DNA of 64,000 bases from Skeletonema tropicum (GCA_037178625.1 CM074136.1:682001-746000), one strand, 5' to 3'; positions 1 to 10,813 are shown, counted from the first letter of the stretch. Numbers and translations: made by a program. Notes: a model not told the origin generated them from the sequence alone.

Positions 1-659
1 TGAAGATCGTCCCAGTCTTCATTTCTTTGCGACGAATTTCGCCTGTGGGTGTTGCCTTGACGATCATTCATTCTCTCCATGAGCGCAGTCATAGATAGAT
101 CAGAGATCCAATCGTCGCCTTCTCCTCCTGGTAGGCCTTCGCCGCTAAGTAGGGCAAGTCCTGAGGCACAAGATGCTGGGTTTAGAGTAGGGCCTGGTTC
201 ACAATCCTCACTCTTTATCGGAATGCGCATTGATTGCATGGCCATGCCACTTCCTTCTCTCGTATCGGCAGCAGTGGTAGATTTGGAGAGACCGGTGGGC
301 GAATAATTGCCTTCGAATCCGCTGCTGATTAGGGCATATCCTGAGGCACAAGACACTGGGTTTAGAGTGGGTAGAGCGGGACCTGGTTCATCATTCTCTT
401 TCTTTGTCGGAATATGCAGTACGTGCATGTCCATGTCACTTCCTTTGATGGAATAGGCGTCGTCATCAGTAGCGGTGACACCTGTGGCTTTGAAGAGACC
501 AGTGGACGGAAAGCTACACTCAGAAGTCATGCGAACCCGGAGCATATCCAACGTAGAGATCTTTGCCTCTAACGCTTCCTCGTCGGAAGCAGGAGCTTTA
601 GAGGAAGCAATGAGACGACTGTCATCGCCAGACTTTGGATGATATGTTGTGGTGTTCAT
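1..659 (-). CDS. Hypothetical protein with two internal repeats, partial at left edge
   Basis: An ATG at 659 opens a minus-strand frame that stays open for 219 codons to the window edge, so the stop lies outside. The protein is Ser/Thr/Gly-rich. It contains two imperfect repeats of about 60 residues (roughly 50-115 and 119-175), each beginning P[ST]TGL.K.T and ending with a LNP[VA]SCASG..L core preceded by an IP.K..[ND].EPGP stretch. The same two-fold repeat is visible in the DNA with a period of about 185 bp. There is no signal peptide, membrane segment or known catalytic motif. I do not recognise the family; the frame length and repeat conservation are the evidence that it is coding. It may have more exons to the left. 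Confidence 0.6.
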   Translation of the reverse strand, partial: MNTTTYHPKSGDDSRLIASSKAPASDEEALEAKISTLDMLRVRMTSECSFPSTGLFKATGVTATDDDAYSIKGSDMDMHVLHIPTKKENDEPGPALPTLNPVSCASGYALISSGFEGNYSPTGLSKSTTAADTREGSGMAMQSMRIPIKSEDCEPGPTLNPASCASGLALLSGEGLPGGEGDDWISDLSMTALMERMNDRQGNTHRRNSSQRNEDWDDL

Positions 660-1263
660 GACGATATTGTTGTGAAGATGTGCAAGAGCCTCTAGAGTGA
701 GGTAGGAGGACAAATAATGAGTAATTGTAAAAGCTCTTGTGTTCGTTGCTGTGTCGATCTCAGTTCTGCTGGCTGATCGCGTATCATGCATGACTTCAAC
801 TTCAGGTTCAATTTCAGCTTCAGCTTCAACTGGAACTCGAACTTTCTGCTTGTGATTGTGACACCTACGTAAGACAAAATAAAATCCAAGCTTCGGTCGA
901 GCTTGAGCTTTTTTAAAGTTGGTTAGTCGAGCGAAGCAGAGCTTACCCGTCATTTCGTTCGAAATTCCTGTCCGTGCATCCCCTCACAGCAGCGCAACAA
1001 GCAAGTAAATATAATGATCTATTATGATACAAAAGTATTCTTGCTCTTCATTGTACTCATGAAACCCTGACTTGGCATCTGCATCTGCTTCAGCGTCATT
1101 GACAGATGCCAATAATTAGCACCCGAAGTCAGTAGTGCTATCAGACCAATAACAGCGTTTCCGCAATCATTCAGGGGATTCAGATGCAATTGCTTCTTAA
1201 ATATTCGGATTAGTTACGTATCATAGCTATGTAAGTAGAGTCGATCTCTTCACTCCGTCTAAA
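660..1263. other. Intergenic stretch, no gene seen
   Basis: Probable upstream region of the minus-strand gene ending at the left edge. It contains a short imperfect hexamer run (cttcaa/cttcag type) near 785-835. No frame of credible length or known RNA was seen. Confidence 0.4.
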
Positions 1264-1950
1264 CCCGGTTATGATGATTCAAACATTGAGACCGCTATTG
1301 AAGTGATCAATGCAATATATGATGTACACCCTGAAGCGATCCAAGATGATGAAATCACGGGAAACATTCAAGAATGTCATCAACAAGTGCAAGCATTTCT
1401 CAACACACAGTTAGTCTATGCTCGCCAAGCCGTAGATCACCGGCAGATGACAACACCTGATGGCAATGGGCAACTCCCTCTCCACAGAGCACTTCAAAAC
1501 AATGTCAGGCTTGGCTCCATCAAGTTGTTAGTAAGAGGCAACCCTCATGCTCTTCAATCTCCCGACAATAACGGTGCATTACCCTTGCACATTGCATGTC
1601 AGCATCATGATTCCACTGATGTTGTGCGTTACTTGATTGGACTTGATACTATTGCCCTTAGCACCGTGGATGGGGATGGAAACACCGCTCTCCATTATGC
1701 TTGTCGTGGTGCAAAGTATGACACAATAGCGACGCTTTTAGGAGATCATGATGCTGTGTTAGTATCGCGACAGAATGCTCACGGGAAGCTTCCTATTGAT
1801 TTGCTTTGGGGAAGTAGTGCAGTGGAAGATAGAGATGGCCGTGAATATGTGGAGATCATCTTTCGTCTTCTGAAGGCATACCCCGAGACTGTGATGATCG
1901 CAATGATGAAAGAGCAAGGTAAGGCTGGTGGCAAACTCCCTCTCATTTAA
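1264..1950 (+). pseudogene. 5'-truncated ankyrin-repeat gene fragment
   Basis: This is a second copy of the last third of the ankyrin gene at 5072-6655. The match begins near 1268 (YDDSNIE..IEVI) and runs to the stop at 1950 with only a few substitutions, so it is a fragment and not a free-standing gene. The frame has no ATG at its start (GTG at 1303). Ankyrin cores NGQLPLHRAL, NGALPLHIAC and GNTALHYACRGAKY are visible, followed by the family's C-terminal block KLPIDLLWGSSAVED. It sits directly upstream of a WYS-family gene, the same arrangement as the full copy, so it arrived as part of a segmental duplication. Confidence 0.75.
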
Positions 1951-2199
1951 AATATTAGATCTCCTTATTTGATTCGTCTATACTCTTTTACCAGCAATTC
2001 AATGCCAATGCTCAATTAGAAGAGCCCGTGTTCCTTGTGATCGACCAGCTTACCTATATCACCTAAATAACCTCTTCCTTGATGGCATGGACGACTAATT
2101 GCAAGCGATGTAGTACCTCCGCCAAAGGACGCTTTTGTATCGACTTCTTGCGGCCGCTTGGTGATATTGAAACTCGTCTTGGCATTGGCATCATCGCCC

Positions 2200-2826
2200 T
2201 CACCCGACTCTCTGTCTCTGCTCAGTTTTAGTCAACATATTATCTGACCAGATATCACTCTGTAGAGCAAGCCCGGCAACATGAGCACACTCTCTTGCCC
2301 ATCGAGAGTTCTTCTCTGCTACACTGGCAAGTGATGAGAGTGCAGTGTTAGTCTCATGGCTATCCACATCACCAAGACCTCTCCTCAACCTCAGCTCCCG
2401 AGACAGTCTCTGAAACGCCTGTTCCTCGAACACAGCCGCCTTCAATACTGCACGTCGGGCGGAGTAGTTCTGTCTGCAGATGAGCTTCTCTAGACCAAGG
2501 ATGTTGTCAAGGTTACCATCGAAGGAACCTGCACCGATTTTGTCTCTGGCCTTTCTAGCGTAGAGAGTTGAATGGAGCTGGAATTGTTCAACATCATCAC
2601 TTGAATACCAAAGCTTGTCTTCGATGCCTCCCGTGAGGTCATCGAGGACGATTACCTTGCAGGTCGGAGCAAAGCGGACTTGTTGCTTGTTGTTCATGCT
2701 GCTAGCTTTCGATGTTTCGACGTGTTTATATTGTAAAGTATGACAACAGACACCAACATTCCTCCATTCAGCTCGCGAAGCATGGAGAGAGCGAGAAGCA
2801 AGCAAGAGTGATGTCCTGGACATCAT
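2200..2826 (-). CDS. WYS/GLE/EQ-family small protein (copy A)
   Basis: 208 codons from an ATG at 2826; an internal ATG at 2697 (MNNKQQVRF) matches the start of paralogue D and may be the true start. Conserved features are EDKLWYSSDDVEQF, then a GLEKLICRQ block, then RRAVLKAAVFEEQ, and a C-terminal SLASVAEKNSRWAREC segment, with Arg/Ala-rich helices between. This WYS...GLE...EQ...S.WA.E layout is one I associate with large diatom families of unknown function (general knowledge, not searched here). It has no signal peptide or catalytic motif. The tail (TKTEQRQRVG) is shorter than in copy D because of an early stop. Confidence 0.6.
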   Translation of the reverse strand: MMSRTSLLLASRSLHASRAEWRNVGVCCHTLQYKHVETSKASSMNNKQQVRFAPTCKVIVLDDLTGGIEDKLWYSSDDVEQFQLHSTLYARKARDKIGAGSFDGNLDNILGLEKLICRQNYSARRAVLKAAVFEEQAFQRLSRELRLRRGLGDVDSHETNTALSSLASVAEKNSRWARECAHVAGLALQSDIWSDNMLTKTEQRQRVG

Positions 2827-3255
2827 AGGTACGCGGTGCCGTGTCCGGCCGGCCGGCCCATCTTTACTCTAGTCTTAGAGAGTGCCGCTTGAAAAGGGTT
2901 AACTCTTCTGTTTTGTATTGTCAGTCGTGGAATGTGTTCTTTCGAAACACAATTAGTTGGAATGGAATGAAGATGGCCGTCAACCAAACGGTGAGGCAGA
3001 TACCCAAGTATTTATCAACATTCACTTAATGAAATAGGTAAAAATGTTGCATTTTCGCTATACCTTCAACATGCACACCTATTTCTTCTGTCTCTAAGTT
3101 TCCTCCTCTCAGCAACCCTTAACAACGCGACGTCCCAACGTGCCGGTGAAAAGGAATGAGCAGACGAGCAACAGCAATGACAATGAACTATGTAGTTGTA
3201 AAAGATTACCATATCTAATCTGAAGAACGGGTATTTATTTACATTTACATTGCAG

Positions 3256-3800
3256 CTAACCTAAGTGTGCCTCGTTCGATCGATCAGCTTCCTCTCCTAT
3301 ATTATCATTGTCTTCGACCTTCGAACTAAATCTACCTCGATGACATGGACGGCCAATTGCAAGCGGGCTAGCACCGCTGCCAGAGGACTCTTCTGCATCG
3401 TCTTCGCGCGGCCGCTTGGTGATCATGAAACTTGTCTCCGCATGAACGCCGGAGCTCTGTTGGATCGGCCTCTGTCTCTTTGCCTGCTTCAGTTCAGCCA
3501 GCTTGCCTGAACAGAGATCACTCTGTAAAGCAAGCCCGGCAACACGAGCGCACTCTCTTGCCCATCGAGAGTTCTTCTCCGCTACACTGGCAAGTGATAA
3601 GAGAGTGCAGCTTTAGTCCCATGGCTACCCACATCACCGAGACCTCTCCTCAACCTCAGCTCCTGAGACAGTCTCTGAAACGCCTGTTCCTCGAACACAG
3701 CCGCCTTCAATACTGCACGTCGGGCGGAGTAGTTCTGTCTGCAGATGAGCTTCTCTAGACTGTCAAGGTTACCATCGAAGGAACCTTCGCCAATTTTATC
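3256..3800 (-). pseudogene. WYS-family pseudogene (copy B)
   Basis: Homologous to the 3' two-thirds of copy D (9548-10252). It is truncated at its 5' end at IGEGSFDGN, has lost 9 nt in frame after NLD, and carries an extra AG in the run near 3597-3605 that shifts the frame to the premature end ALSYHLPV. Downstream the out-of-frame tail is still recognisable, including the text equivalent to ..SNEAHLG. Confidence 0.65.
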
Positions 3801-4040
3801 TCATTATCATCATTGTCATTGGTATTTCTTCCTTGATGGCATGGACGACCAATTTCAAGCGATGTAGTACAGCCGCCAAAGGACTCTTTTTATCGGCTTC
3901 GTGCGGTCGCTCGGTGATATTGAAACTCGCCTTGGCATTGTCATCATCACCCTCACCTGACTTTGTGCATTGATGGATAGGTCTCTGTCTTTGTTCAGAT
4001 TTAGCCAACAAATTATCTGACCAGAGATCACTCTGTTAGC
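3801..4040 (-). pseudogene. WYS-family C-terminal fragment (copy E)
   Basis: The frame at 3796-4011 reads LAKSEQRQRPIHQ...ASFNITERPHEAD, matching the C-terminal tail of copy D (KQAKRQRPIQQ...TSFMITKRPRED). No N-terminal part precedes it, so it is an orphan tail abutting pseudogene B. Confidence 0.45.
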
Positions 4041-4059
4041 ACACTCTCTTTTCTTTGGC

Positions 4060-5071
4060 TGTTCTCCGACTGCCTGATTAGGGATGGTAAACTAACTGCA
4101 ATTTTCAACTACAGGCATATCATTTCCATTTCCACCTTATCTGCGTGAGACTGCCCGCCGGCCTTCCATCACCGACCAAGCACTGCGGCTGTTCTTCGGC
4201 TGGCTGGAGGCTGGCAAATTTTCCGCCAAAGCATCCTACCAACGGAATCAGTACTGTGCTGTCCGCCAAACGATCTTCATCTTTGCTTGAGAGTATGGTA
4301 GCCCACCTCTCCCTACGCCTTACCTGATACGATACTTAGTTCGCCAGCTATCAGCTTACATAATAATCACTCAATCTGATATCGGCTAACCATGGACGAC
4401 GATCATAGCATGAACAAGATCAATGACAAGATGTTAGCTGCTGCTACTAAAAAATTTTTGTCGAGGTCGATAGAATTTTATCTCTGTATTGTAGTTCTGA
4501 CCCATTGGAAGGCGCAAATCATAGTGAGATATTTTTTCAGCAGTTGTTCAGTTGAATGGTTAATTATTGTGGCAACAACGTACAAACAACAAGCCGTCTC
4601 AAGAAGGAACTTGGGTTTCGTTTTCATGGGATTAGAACCAGGAGTAATATCGTGAGGCACTGTTGACAGCTACCGAATCCGTTTTTGTCCTTTATGAAAG
4701 ATAAGTCTACCAAACTCCAGACCTCCACGCAGCGCATTGTCAAAACGTACCGTCCAAATCTCTGAGTACCTTCTTGATGTATCCATTGAGTGCAAGGACG
4801 AGCAAGAACATAGGTCCATCCATGACTTGAAGATTCCCATCAACGATGCTCTGCATGCAGGGTTCTCAAATTGGATGACTGACGAATCTTTTTGGAGTTC
4901 GGGTTGTTCCTACTTGATCGCTGGATGAAGATCTGAATACGATCGCGACTTGGCCATTACATTATCTTATGCATTGGCTGGGCCAAATCGCTATTGGAGT
5001 GTGGAGAGATTGACTTCGCCACTTGCCACATACCTTGCACTTGCCACTTGACTCGAAAGACAATATCAACG
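4060..5071. other. Spacer between duplication copies
   Basis: Contains only short frames. The longest ATG frames (4392-4655, 87 codons) have no recognisable motif or paralogue in the window. It includes the upstream region of the ankyrin gene at 5072. No repeats or RNA genes noticed. Confidence 0.35.
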
Positions 5072-6655
5072 ATGAGTGAGAACGGCAATAATGACAGACA
5101 ATCAGCCAGAGCGCTGTTCAGAGAATTAAACAGTTATTGTTCATCGGACTCGCTTTCAGAAGAGGGCCTACATGAAATTCTTGAGCGACATGGGTTGACG
5201 CCCAATAATAATGCGATCATCAGAGATAGGAGTAATAATAAATTCTTCTTTCAGGCATGCATCAATAAACGAGTGACGGAGGAAATAATTCAATGTCTAC
5301 TAGAATATTTTCCTGCCGCTGCCAATGCAACTGGGAGGTTTAGGTTGTCACCGCTCCATGTTGCATGCAAACACCAAAATAATGTGCCACTCGGTGTAAT
5401 CCGACTCCTGATGGAGGCAGCTCCAGCTTCTCTTCGTATGGCAGATGCTAGCGGTGACATGCCTCTGCACTGGTTATGTATAAGTGAAAGTACGAACAAA
5501 AATGTGGACGAAATGAAAGCAATCGCAATATTGAAGTTGTTTATCGAGAAGTGCCCAGAAACAGTCAGGCATGCGAATAATAGAGGCAGTCTTCCAATTC
5601 ACATGGCAGCTGCGGTAAAACCTCCTGAGTTTTGCACTGTGTTGATCGAAGCATATCCCGGATCTGAGCGAATAGCCAATGCCAGCAGGGGCATGCTTCC
5701 TCTCCATCATGCATGTCTTTGCGGCTCTGTTGCCACAGTAGAATATTTGTACAAAGTTTACCCCGATGCCATCAATCATGCAAAAGCAAGAGGAGAACTT
5801 TATCCAAGAGGTGAACTTTATCCGATTCACCTCGCAGTGAGAAGTATTAATGATAGAGAAGATCCAGTACCAGCCGCAGAGATCGTGCGCTTTCTTCTGG
5901 GTTGCGATCCCAATGTGAAGCTACAAAAGTGGCAAGGAAGGTCTCTGCTTCAAATTGCTTGTGAGCAGGACTATAATGATTCAAACATTGAGACCGGTAT
6001 TGAGGTAATCGATGCAATCTATGATGCTCAACCTGAAGCGATTGAAGACAATAGAATAGCTCCTCGAAACATGCAAGAATGTCATCAACAAGTGCAAGCA
6101 TTCCTCAACACACAGTTAGTCTACGCTCGCCAAGCCATAGATCACCGGCAGATGACAACACCTGATGGCAATGGGCAACTCCCTCTCCACAGAGCACTTC
6201 AAAACAATGTCAGGCTTGGCTCCATCAAGTTGTTAGTAAGAGGCAACCCTCATGCTCTTCAATCTCCCGACAATAACGGTGCATTACCCTTGCACATTGC
6301 ATGTCAGCATCATGATTCCACTGATGTTGTGCGTTACTTGATTGGACTTGATACTATTGCCCTTAGCACCGTGGATAGGGATGGAAACGCTGCCCTCCAT
6401 CATGCTTGTCGTGGTGCAAAGTATAACACAATAGCGACGCTTTTAGGAGATCATGATGCTGTGTCAGTATCGCGACAGAATGCTCACGGGAAGCTTCCTA
6501 TTGATTTGCTTTGGGGAAGTAGTGCAGTGGAAGATAGAGATGGCCGTGAATATGTGGAGATCATCTTTCGTCTTCTGAAGGCATACCCCGAGACTGTGAT
6601 GATCGCAATGATGAAAGAGCAAGGTAAGGCTGGTGGCAAACTACCTCTCATGTAA
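5072..6655 (+). CDS. Ankyrin-repeat protein, 527 aa
   Basis: The ATG at 5072 (MSENGNN) is chosen because the start is conserved in the paralogues at 53688, 57653 and 18097; the longer frame opens on TTG. After an acidic leader and a DLLSEEGLREL-like helix (here SLSEEGLHEI), about ten ankyrin-like repeats follow, with cores LSPLHVACKH, DMPLHWLC, SLPIHMAA, MLPLHHACLC, LYPIHLAV, QLPLHRAL, ALPLHIAC and AALHHACRG. It ends with KLPIDLLWGSSAVED and a short tail. Probably a cytosolic protein-interaction protein. A 21-bp in-frame tandem duplication (GELYPR repeated) lies near 5790-5822. The gene looks intact. Confidence 0.8.
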   Translation: MSENGNNDRQSARALFRELNSYCSSDSLSEEGLHEILERHGLTPNNNAIIRDRSNNKFFFQACINKRVTEEIIQCLLEYFPAAANATGRFRLSPLHVACKHQNNVPLGVIRLLMEAAPASLRMADASGDMPLHWLCISESTNKNVDEMKAIAILKLFIEKCPETVRHANNRGSLPIHMAAAVKPPEFCTVLIEAYPGSERIANASRGMLPLHHACLCGSVATVEYLYKVYPDAINHAKARGELYPRGELYPIHLAVRSINDREDPVPAAEIVRFLLGCDPNVKLQKWQGRSLLQIACEQDYNDSNIETGIEVIDAIYDAQPEAIEDNRIAPRNMQECHQQVQAFLNTQLVYARQAIDHRQMTTPDGNGQLPLHRALQNNVRLGSIKLLVRGNPHALQSPDNNGALPLHIACQHHDSTDVVRYLIGLDTIALSTVDRDGNAALHHACRGAKYNTIATLLGDHDAVSVSRQNAHGKLPIDLLWGSSAVEDRDGREYVEIIFRLLKAYPETVMIAMMKEQGKAGGKLPLM

Positions 6656-6899
6656 AATATTAGATCTCCTTATTTGATACGTCTATACTCTTTTACCAGC
6701 GATTCAATGCCAATGCTCAATTAGAAGAGCCCGTGTTCCTTGTGATCGATCAGCTTACCTATATCACCTAAATTACCTCTTCCTTGATGGCATGGACGAC
6801 CAATTGCAAGCGATGTAGTACCTCCGCCAAAGGACGCTTTTGTATCGACTTCTTGCGGCCGCTTGGTGATATTGAAACTCGTCTTGGCATTGGCATCAT

Positions 6900-7405
6900 A
6901 GCCCTCACCTGACTCTCTGTCTCTGCTCAGTTTTAGTTAACATATTATCTGACCAGATATCACTCTGTAAAGCAAGCCCGGCAACATGAGCGCACTCTCT
7001 TGCCCATCGAGAGTTCTTCTCCGCTACACTGGCAAGTGATAAGAGAGTGCAGCGTTAGTCCCATGGCTACCCACATCACCGAGACCTCTCCTCAACCTCA
7101 GCTCTCGAGACAGTAGCTGAAACACCTGTTCCTCGAACACAGCCGCCTTCAATGCTGCACGTCGGGCGGAGTAGTTCTGTCTGCAGATGATCTTCTCTAG
7201 ACCAAGGATGTTGTCAAGGTTACCATCGAAGGAACCTTCACCGATTTTGTCTCTGGCCTTTCTGGCGTAGAGAGTTGAATGGAGCTGGAATTGTTCGACA
7301 TCATCACTTGAATACCAAAGCTTGTCTTCGAATGCCTTTCGTGAGGTCATCGAGGACGATTACCTTGCAGGTCGGAGCAAAGCGGACTTGTTGCTTGTTG
7401 TTCAT
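6900..7405 (-). pseudogene. WYS-family pseudogene (copy C)
   Basis: Corresponds to copy A but carries two lesions. An extra A near 7330 shifts the frame just before EDKLWYSS, separating the MNNKQQ start at 7405 from the body. The same extra AG as in copy B near 7040 ends the frame at ALSYHLPV. The body GLEKIICRQ...AALKAAVFEEQ remains readable. Confidence 0.65.
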
Positions 7406-7632
7406 GCTGCTAGCTTTCGATGTTTCACGTGTTTATATTGTAAAGTATGACAACAGACACCAACATTCCTCCATTCAGCTCGCGAAGCATGGAGAGAGCG
7501 AGAAGCAGAGTGATGTCCTGGACATCATAGGTACGCGGTGCCGTGTCCGGCCGGCCGGCCCATCTTTACTCTAGTCTTAGAGAGTGCCGCTTGGAAAGGG
7601 TTAACCGACGGGAACCGTTAACCCTTCTGTTT

Positions 7633-9185
7633 CGAACCGGATTCTTTTAGGCCCGCGGGCCTGGAAGATCCCCGAAAAACTTATGTACACTACTGGTACG
7701 TAAAGTAGTATACTACTAGGTATCTATCTACGGTACAACTACATATCTACATAAGGTATGTAGTACCTTACGCTATGTACCTGTACATCAGCTGATGCCA
7801 GCTGACGTCCGCTGATGTCCGCTCATCAGCGGACGTCCGCTGACATCCGTTCATGATTGAACGAGGTGCGAGGTGAGTGATGAAATAATAACACAACATG
7901 TTATCATGATGACTAACAACGACGGCAGCAACGACGTTGGGGGGGGTTAGCCACTTATCATAAGGATAGCGTAGGCTCGTCTTCTTCCTCGCTATGGCGG
8001 GGCGGGGAGATAGCCGAAAAACGAAGGGGAACTGCACAAAAACTGTTGTTGTGCGGCCCCGCATCATAGAAATCATTATATTAATCCTTCTGCAGCGGGG
8101 GGAGGTTGTTGGCTCGGTGAGCATCTCCGGACCACATCAGCTGCGGATACACCGGCGACCGCTGGATGTGATCGTGGCAAATCTAATAGACCGAGTAGGA
8201 GACTCGCTGATGAGTATGATGTGAAGGCATCGAGCGTACAGCAACTCGATTATAATATTATTCAGTTGCAACTAATACAAATAAGATTAAACCATCATAA
8301 TAAATAGAAGGTTTTACTAATGAAGCACGGCTATTAAATCAACTTTATCTGCTAAAGTCAATGGGGGTGATCTTTTATTATTAGTATATATTTATCGATA
8401 TACGTTTGGCTATAATTTCGCAGTTCCCCTTCGTTTTTCGGCTATCTCCCCGCCCCGCCGTAGCGAGGAAGAAGACGAGCCTGCGCTATCCCTATGATAA
8501 GTGGCTAACCCCCCCAACGTCGTTGCTGCTGTCGTTGTTGAACATCATGATAACATGATGTGTTATTGCATCACTCTCCTCGCTCGTTCAATCATGAACG
8601 GATGTCAGCGGACGTCCGCTCGTGTCCGCTCATCAGCGGACGTCCGCTCACATCAGCTGACGTCAGCTGAAGAGTACGTAACTTAAGGTACTACATACCT
8701 TATGTAGATATGTAGCTACTTATTGTACCGTAGATAGATCTAGGTATACTACTTTACGTACCTACCAGTAGTTTACATAAGTTTTTCGGGGATCTTCCTG
8801 ATCTGAGGGCAAATCCAAGCCCGCACATCACACCATCACACATCACAAAAAAGTACAAAACAACGCCAAATCGACCATTACTAATGCAATCAACCCTCTG
8901 GACCCACTCCATCGCGAAGCGAATAAATGGCTGCTCCCCCCTGGAGAGGGTTGGCTGGGGGGACTGCGCCTGCGGCAATGCGCCAGTGCCAACCAATCAC
9001 TGACTTCGTTAACCATTTCATCGATCTTTACATGGGCCAACTCTCTGATGTACGTGGGCTCATTCTTTGACTGTACTTCTTCTTCTGTAATTTAGTATAT
9101 ACACATAAAGGGACGCGTATGTGTCAATAACTGTGTCGCGGGCCTGGATTTGCCCTCAGGCCCGCGGGCCTGAGAATCCGGTTCG
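7633..9185. mobile_element. Mutator-like long-inverted-repeat DNA element (non-autonomous)
   Basis: 1,553 bp bounded by a perfect 9-bp target duplication, cttctgttt (7624-7632 and 9186-9194). The ends are inverted repeats starting CGAACCGGATTCT, followed by ggcccgcgggcc. The inverted arms are very long: about 7633-8034 pairs with 8420-8803 plus 9159-9185. The arms carry clustered copies of gtccgct/agcggac. The centre (8035-8419) codes for nothing recognisable. A 9-bp duplication with long terminal inverted repeats is the hallmark of Mutator-like elements (family knowledge); no transposase is present, so it would depend on a partner. The empty site is seen in the duplicate locus near 2902. Confidence 0.85.
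8804..9158. mobile_element. Small inverted-repeat element nested in the right arm
   Basis: The right arm of the 7633-9185 element is broken between gatcttcc and aggcccgcggg by about 355 bp whose ends are inverted: tgagggcaaatccaagcccgc starting at 8804 and its complement ending at 9158. Edges are uncertain by a few bases. No coding capacity was seen, so it is MITE-like. Confidence 0.55.
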
Positions 9186-9547
9186 CTTCTGTTTTGTATT
9201 GTTGGTTGTGGAATGTGTTTTTTCGAAACACAAAAAATACATGGTTGGAATGGAATGAAGATGGCCGTCAACCAAACGGTGAGGCAGATACCTATTTGAA
9301 TTTATCAACATTCACTTTGGAAAATAGGTAAAAATGTTGCATTTTCGCTATCTTCAACATGCACACCTATATATTTCTTCTGTCTCTAAGTTTCCTCCTC
9401 TCAGCAACCCTTAACAACGCGACGTCCCAACGTGCCGGTGAAAAGGAATGAGCAGACGAGCAACAGCAATGACAATGAACTATGTAGTTGTAAAAGATTA
9501 CCTTATCTAATCTGAAGAACGGGTATTTATTTACATTTACATGGCAG

Positions 9548-10252
9548 CTAACCTAAGTGTGCCTCGTTCGATCGATCAGCTTCCTCTCCTATATTATCAT
9601 TGTCTTCGACCTTCGAACTAAATCTACCTCGATGACATGGACGGCCAATTGCAAGCGGGCTAGCACCGCTGCCAGAGGACTCTTCTGCATCGTCTTCGCG
9701 CGGCCGCTTGGTGATCATGAAACTTGTCTCCGCATGAACGCCGGAGCTCTGTTGGATCGGCCTCTGTCTCTTTGCCTGCTTCAGTTCAGCCAGCTTGCCT
9801 GAACAGAGATCACTCTGTAAAGCAAGCCCGGCAACATGAGCACACTCTCTTGCCCATCGAGAGTTCTTCTCCGCTACACTGGCAAGTGATAAGAGTGCAG
9901 CGTTAGTCCCATGGCTATCCACATCACCGAGACCTCTCCTCAACCTCAGCTCCCGAGACAGTCTCTGAAACGCCTGTTCCTCGAACACAGCCGCCTTCAA
10001 TACTGCACGTCGGGCGGAGTAGTTCTGTCTGCAGATGAGCTTCTCTAGACCAAGGATGTTGTCAAGGTTACCATCGAAGGAACCTTCGCCGATTTTATTT
10101 CTGGCCTTTCTGGCGTAGAGAGATGAATAGAGTTTGAATTGTTCGACATTATCACTTGAATACCAAAGCTTGTCTTCGATGCCTTTCGTGCGATCAACGA
10201 CGACAACTAACTCGCAGGTCGGAGCAAAGCGGACTTGTTGCTTGTTGTTCAT
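9548..10252 (-). CDS. WYS/GLE/EQ-family protein, full-length copy D
   Basis: 234 codons from the ATG at 10252 (MNNKQQVRF). It has the same body as copy A (EDKLWYSSDNVEQF, GLEKLICRQ, VLKAAVFEEQ, SLASVAEKNSRWAREC) plus a longer hydrophilic tail with KRQRP and TKRPRED basic clusters, which could act as nuclear signals (inference). This is the only apparently intact, full-length member among five copies here. Function unknown. Confidence 0.65.
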   Translation of the reverse strand: MNNKQQVRFAPTCELVVVVDRTKGIEDKLWYSSDNVEQFKLYSSLYARKARNKIGEGSFDGNLDNILGLEKLICRQNYSARRAVLKAAVFEEQAFQRLSRELRLRRGLGDVDSHGTNAALLSLASVAEKNSRWARECAHVAGLALQSDLCSGKLAELKQAKRQRPIQQSSGVHAETSFMITKRPREDDAEESSGSGASPLAIGRPCHRGRFSSKVEDNDNIGEEADRSNEAHLG

Positions 10253-10813
10253 GTTGTTACTTAGCTTTCAATGTTTCGTTAGCTTCTTTTTGTGAACACT
10301 TGAACGTTCCTGGCAAAAGTGACGCTTTCACCGCAGAGAATGCATGCAATCACAAATTGTTCGTTTGTGATTGAATTGAATTGCCCCATGCATAAGAAGT
10401 ACCATACTTTACTGCTCCTCAGGGGGCAAGACTGCAAGAACTTCAAGTAGCGTAAATAAGTAGGCCTCAAGCAAGGCTAAAGGCCTATCAACCTCTGAGT
10501 GCGTGCATAAAAATACTCGAAGACCCTACCTTCAGCCTCTCTCCAGCCTCTCTCCATTCCACAGATGCTTTTCCTGCTTGTTACATACTTTTCTTGTTCA
10601 CAATACCAGTGATAAGTACGTAGGTTACCGTAGCACAGAATAACCTAAAAAGCCCCAGATGTAAGTATTCTCACTGACAGGAGCACAGAGCACAGCGTAA
10701 GTACCTCTCAACCTCTCAACTGATAACCATCAACATTCAACATCACGCACCTCCGTCCTCCGTCCGTTCATTTTCACTGCAATATTATCTGTCTATTGGC
10801 GACAAATATTGTC
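10253..10813. promoter_or_regulatory. Divergent intergenic region between copy D and the nitrilase
   Basis: 561 bp between two divergent starts. No frame or RNA gene recognised; it presumably contains both promoters. The inference rests only on orientation. Confidence 0.35.

Larger units (their letters stand above)
1264..3790. repeat. Segmental duplication, copy 1
   Basis: Order: ankyrin 3' end, WYS-family gene on the minus strand, promoter region, second WYS-family gene. The same order recurs at about 5968-10108, split there by a transposon at 7633-9185. Both copies share the ggccggccggcc motif near 2850 and 7550 and long stretches of near-identity. Copy 1 lacks the transposon and therefore supplies its empty site (aactcttctgttttg near 2902). 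Confidence 0.85.
5968..10108. repeat. Segmental duplication, copy 2 (interrupted)
   Basis: Partner of 1264-3790: ankyrin 3' end, WYS-family pseudogene C, promoter region, WYS-family gene D. It is interrupted by the inverted-repeat transposon at 7633-9185. Just before that insertion, copy 2 also has a 17-19 nt palindromic stretch (gttaaccgacgggaaccgttaac split around its centre) absent from copy 1. Confidence 0.85.

Noticed and set aside
10796..10813. Longer N-terminus for the nitrilase
   Set aside because: The longer frame opens on TTG. The ATG at 10814 begins a proper signal peptide.
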